Source: UTCFX2 sp963788145 (lineage in GTDB: Bacteria; Chloroflexota; Anaerolineae; Anaerolineales; UBA4823). From it: DNA of 64,000 nucleotides. The first letter of the stretch is position 1, and every line of letters begins with the position of its first letter. The notes under the pieces are model-generated. The model did not search any database and was not told the origin of the DNA. It was given only the letters and a program-made list of their open reading frames with translations. Positions 62,664 to 64,000 of this stretch are shown here, one piece after another. The stretch lies in assembly GCA_963788145.1 (NCBI GenBank), contig CAWBFQ010000007.1, positions 1,054,001-1,118,000 on the forward strand, read 5' to 3'. The position numbers were made by a program, and so were the translations under genes.

Positions 62664-63179
62664 TCACCGTCTTCGGCCTCTTTGATTTCCATCGCCAGCA
62701 CACCCTTTGCGTTGGCGGATTTGTCTCCGCTGGCCTCTATTGTGTGTTGTAAAATCCCTTGATGCTGTGGATAATGGAGACACTGTCGTAGTTGTCGTTT
62801 GTGTAAGCCTGCGCTCCAGCGCAGTTACCACCACATCTACCAGGTGTGGAGCAGCTTCACGCCCCAGAAACGCCAGAGCAGCTCCGGCAAGCGGAACCAG
62901 GCCGCGGACAGGGGGCAACGCTTCCGGTGACAAAACCTGTTCTCGGGTTGGGATTGAAGGAGATGCAGCCGCTGGCAGTTTCGTGAGTGCAGCGCTCTGC
63001 ACTGGTGTAGAATGCGCTGTGATAGCGCCATTTGGACAGGCATCTACACATGCTTCACACTGTGTACATAGCATATGGTCGATCGCAGCCTGATAATCTA
63101 CCAACTGGATTGCTCCAACAGTGCAGACATCTATGCATTCACCACAACCAGCGCATACTTCTTGATTGATTTGGATCAT
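62664..63179 (-). CDS. 2[4Fe-4S] ferredoxin with low-complexity tail
   Basis: Two complete CxxCxxCxxxC cluster motifs occupy residues 9-60 (CAGCGECIDVCTVGAIQ and CTQCEACVDACPNGAIT). The next about 110 residues are Pro-, Ala-, Thr- and Arg-rich without recognisable fold and end in a very basic stretch. A second frame in the last 100 bp reads GDKSANAKGVLAMEIKEAED, so a frame error near the end cannot be excluded. The ferredoxin likely carries electrons for the radical SAM enzyme or the CGGC protein downstream on the same strand. Confidence 0.8.
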   Translation of the reverse strand: MIQINQEVCAGCGECIDVCTVGAIQLVDYQAAIDHMLCTQCEACVDACPNGAITAHSTPVQSAALTKLPAAASPSIPTREQVLSPEALPPVRGLVPLAGAALAFLGREAAPHLVDVVVTALERRLTQTTTTTVSPLSTASRDFTTHNRGQRRQIRQRKGCAGDGNQRGRRR

Positions 63180-63488
63180 ATCGAACTCCTAACTAGTAAT
63201 TGTCTTATATTTGAGGAAGTCCCGCTGTTGTTTTAGGCAATGCCTCAGGAAATAAATTCGATAAACTGGCTGTTCAAGATCGCTCATCAAGCAGGATCAT
63301 TCTTTGGCGTATCGATAACGCCGCATTTATACTATCAACTATTATTGTAGTACATAATCAAATTAAACACAATCATTACAACTATAACATTAGTTGTAGG
63401 AGTTTAATTCTTGCCCATCATCATGTGCAATCATGTCAAACCCCTTTTCTCATTTTTCCATTGATCGGGCGCTGGCAGATATAATAGG
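63180..63488. other. Intergenic region with a palindromic operator-like site
   Basis: About 310 bp, AT-rich, between the divergent ferredoxin and glycosyltransferase genes. A repeated half-site pattern (ACAACTA/TAGTTGT and CAACTATTATTGTAG) lies at 63320-63400. No gene is seen. Confidence 0.6.
63377..63398. promoter_or_regulatory. Operator-like inverted repeat
   Basis: TACAACTA at 63377-63384 and TAGTTGTA at 63391-63398 form a perfect 8-bp inverted repeat with six bases between. It lies about 200 bp upstream of the ferredoxin start and is the best candidate for a redox- or metal-responsive repressor site of that operon. Confidence 0.5.
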
Positions 63489-64000
63489 ATGATGCGCTGT
63501 CTATACTTGGCTGGTCGCGAGATTAGTTATGCTCGTAATGATGTGCTTTTGCGCGCATTAGAGCGTTTTTGCGAGGTGGATATCCTGGGTGTCAGAAGTA
63601 GACCAGCCTCTTTGGCAGCTATAAGCGCCAGTCTGACTTTGCAGGCTATCCCCAGGCTCTTATTTGGCCAATATGATTTTGTTTTTGTGGGTTTTTATGG
63701 GCACCTGCTGATGCTTCCGGTTGGAATCTTTTCTCGTCGGCCAATCGTGTTTGATGCATTGCTTTCGACGTATGATACTTTAATTGAAGATCGCCAGGCT
63801 CTATCGAAACGCTCCTGGTTTTCTGCTCTGGCCTGGTGGTTGGATCGAGTTTCCTGCCGACTGGCTACGCTTGTTTTATTAGATACACCTCTTCATATCG
63901 ATTACTTTGTCAACCAGTTTAATCTCCCTGTTCAAAAATTCGTATCGATTCCGGTTGGTTGCAACGAAGACATTTTTTATCCTCGCCCAGCTCAAAAGCC
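63489..64000 (+). CDS. Glycosyltransferase family 4-like, N-terminal part
   Basis: The gene starts with ATGATG (63489 or 63492) and is open to the right edge, about 170 residues. It reads MRCLYLAGREISYARNDVLL, VFVGFYGHLLMLPVGIFSRR, DALLSTYDTLIEDRQALSKR and VSIPVGCNEDIFYPRP. The last block is the typical hinge of GT4 glycosyltransferases just before the C-terminal donor-binding domain. A TATAAT at 63480-63485 places transcription start at or next to the second ATG, so the mRNA may be leaderless. This, with the genes at the left edge, suggests that polysaccharide genes flank the window on both sides. Confidence 0.72.
   Translation, partial: MMRCLYLAGREISYARNDVLLRALERFCEVDILGVRSRPASLAAISASLTLQAIPRLLFGQYDFVFVGFYGHLLMLPVGIFSRRPIVFDALLSTYDTLIEDRQALSKRSWFSALAWWLDRVSCRLATLVLLDTPLHIDYFVNQFNLPVQKFVSIPVGCNEDIFYPRPAQK

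Noticed and set aside
62664..62800. Frameshift at the end of the ferredoxin gene
   Set aside because: The alternative frame looks plausible but neither tail resembles a known family, so no break is claimed.
1..64000. CRISPR arrays, tRNA, rRNA, origin of replication
   Set aside because: No regular direct repeats, no recognisable cloverleaf or rRNA sequence, no DnaA-box cluster were seen on reading, although a tRNA could be missed without a covariance search.

Overview
The window reads like a chromosome segment of a Gram-positive-type or monoderm-like anaerobe or facultative anaerobe, most plausibly a member of Chloroflexota (Anaerolineae). This is an inference from gene content: several pyrrolysine-free MttB-family methyltransferases, DnaD plus a DnaC/DnaI-like loader next to dnaB, Kelch/LuxR fusions, threonine-proline-rich lipoproteins and GHMP sugar kinases. 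No rRNA, tRNA or CRISPR array was seen. Layout: positions 1-6344 hold a cell-envelope polysaccharide region. It has a truncated glycosyltransferase, an intact 790-bp IS1-like element with target duplications, a GT2 glycosyltransferase, RmlC-like and RmlD-like nucleotide-sugar enzymes and a flippase-like membrane protein, followed by a frameshifted secreted surface protein. Then come a lipoprotein (6435-7022), a decayed IS3 element (about 7085-8271), a membrane-anchored LuxR-Kelch regulator, a methyltransferase and an initiating sugar-phosphate transferase. Positions 12137-25428 mix housekeeping and sugar genes: rpsT, a sulfotransferase, argS, a cyclic-2,3-diphosphoglycerate synthetase-like GTPase, an orphan DNA methyltransferase, a GT26 enzyme, a sugar kinase/UTP-glucose-1-phosphate uridylyltransferase fusion, a degenerate OmpR-type regulator, a DUF151 nuclease, and a replication-restart-like set of dnaB, dnaD and a tandem AAA+ helicase loader. 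Positions 25429-29268 hold a cysteine hydrolase behind a strong promoter and palindrome, a small transcription unit with a 20-codon ORF and nested hairpins, mobB, a D-lyxose isomerase and a GHMP kinase. Positions 29274-33906 hold a TetR regulator divergent from an ABC exporter of MacB/FtsX type (ATPase, fused permease, second ATPase). A serine beta-lactamase-like hydrolase follows. Positions 35142-51374 form the most distinctive block. It contains three MttB-superfamily methyltransferases without the amber codon, an enolase-superfamily (mandelate racemase/muconate lactonizing) enzyme, a tandem MmgE/PrpD protein, a complete peptide/nickel-type ABC importer (Tat lipoprotein binding protein, two permeases, fused double ATPase) and a CBS-domain protein. 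Together they suggest uptake and demethylation of a methylated amine or acid; the substrate is not deducible from sequence. Positions 51460-63179 are almost all on the minus strand. They hold membrane proteins, a flavodoxin, a quinone oxidoreductase, a DprA-like protein, RecQ with a phosphoribosyltransferase, a DUF89 protein, TrmO, a radical SAM enzyme, a CGGC protein and a ferredoxin. The window ends inside a second glycosyltransferase on the plus strand. An overall caution applies: many otherwise intact genes, including argS, carry single-base frame breaks that are repaired by one base. This looks more like consensus error in the assembly than biological decay, and genes affected are annotated across the break.
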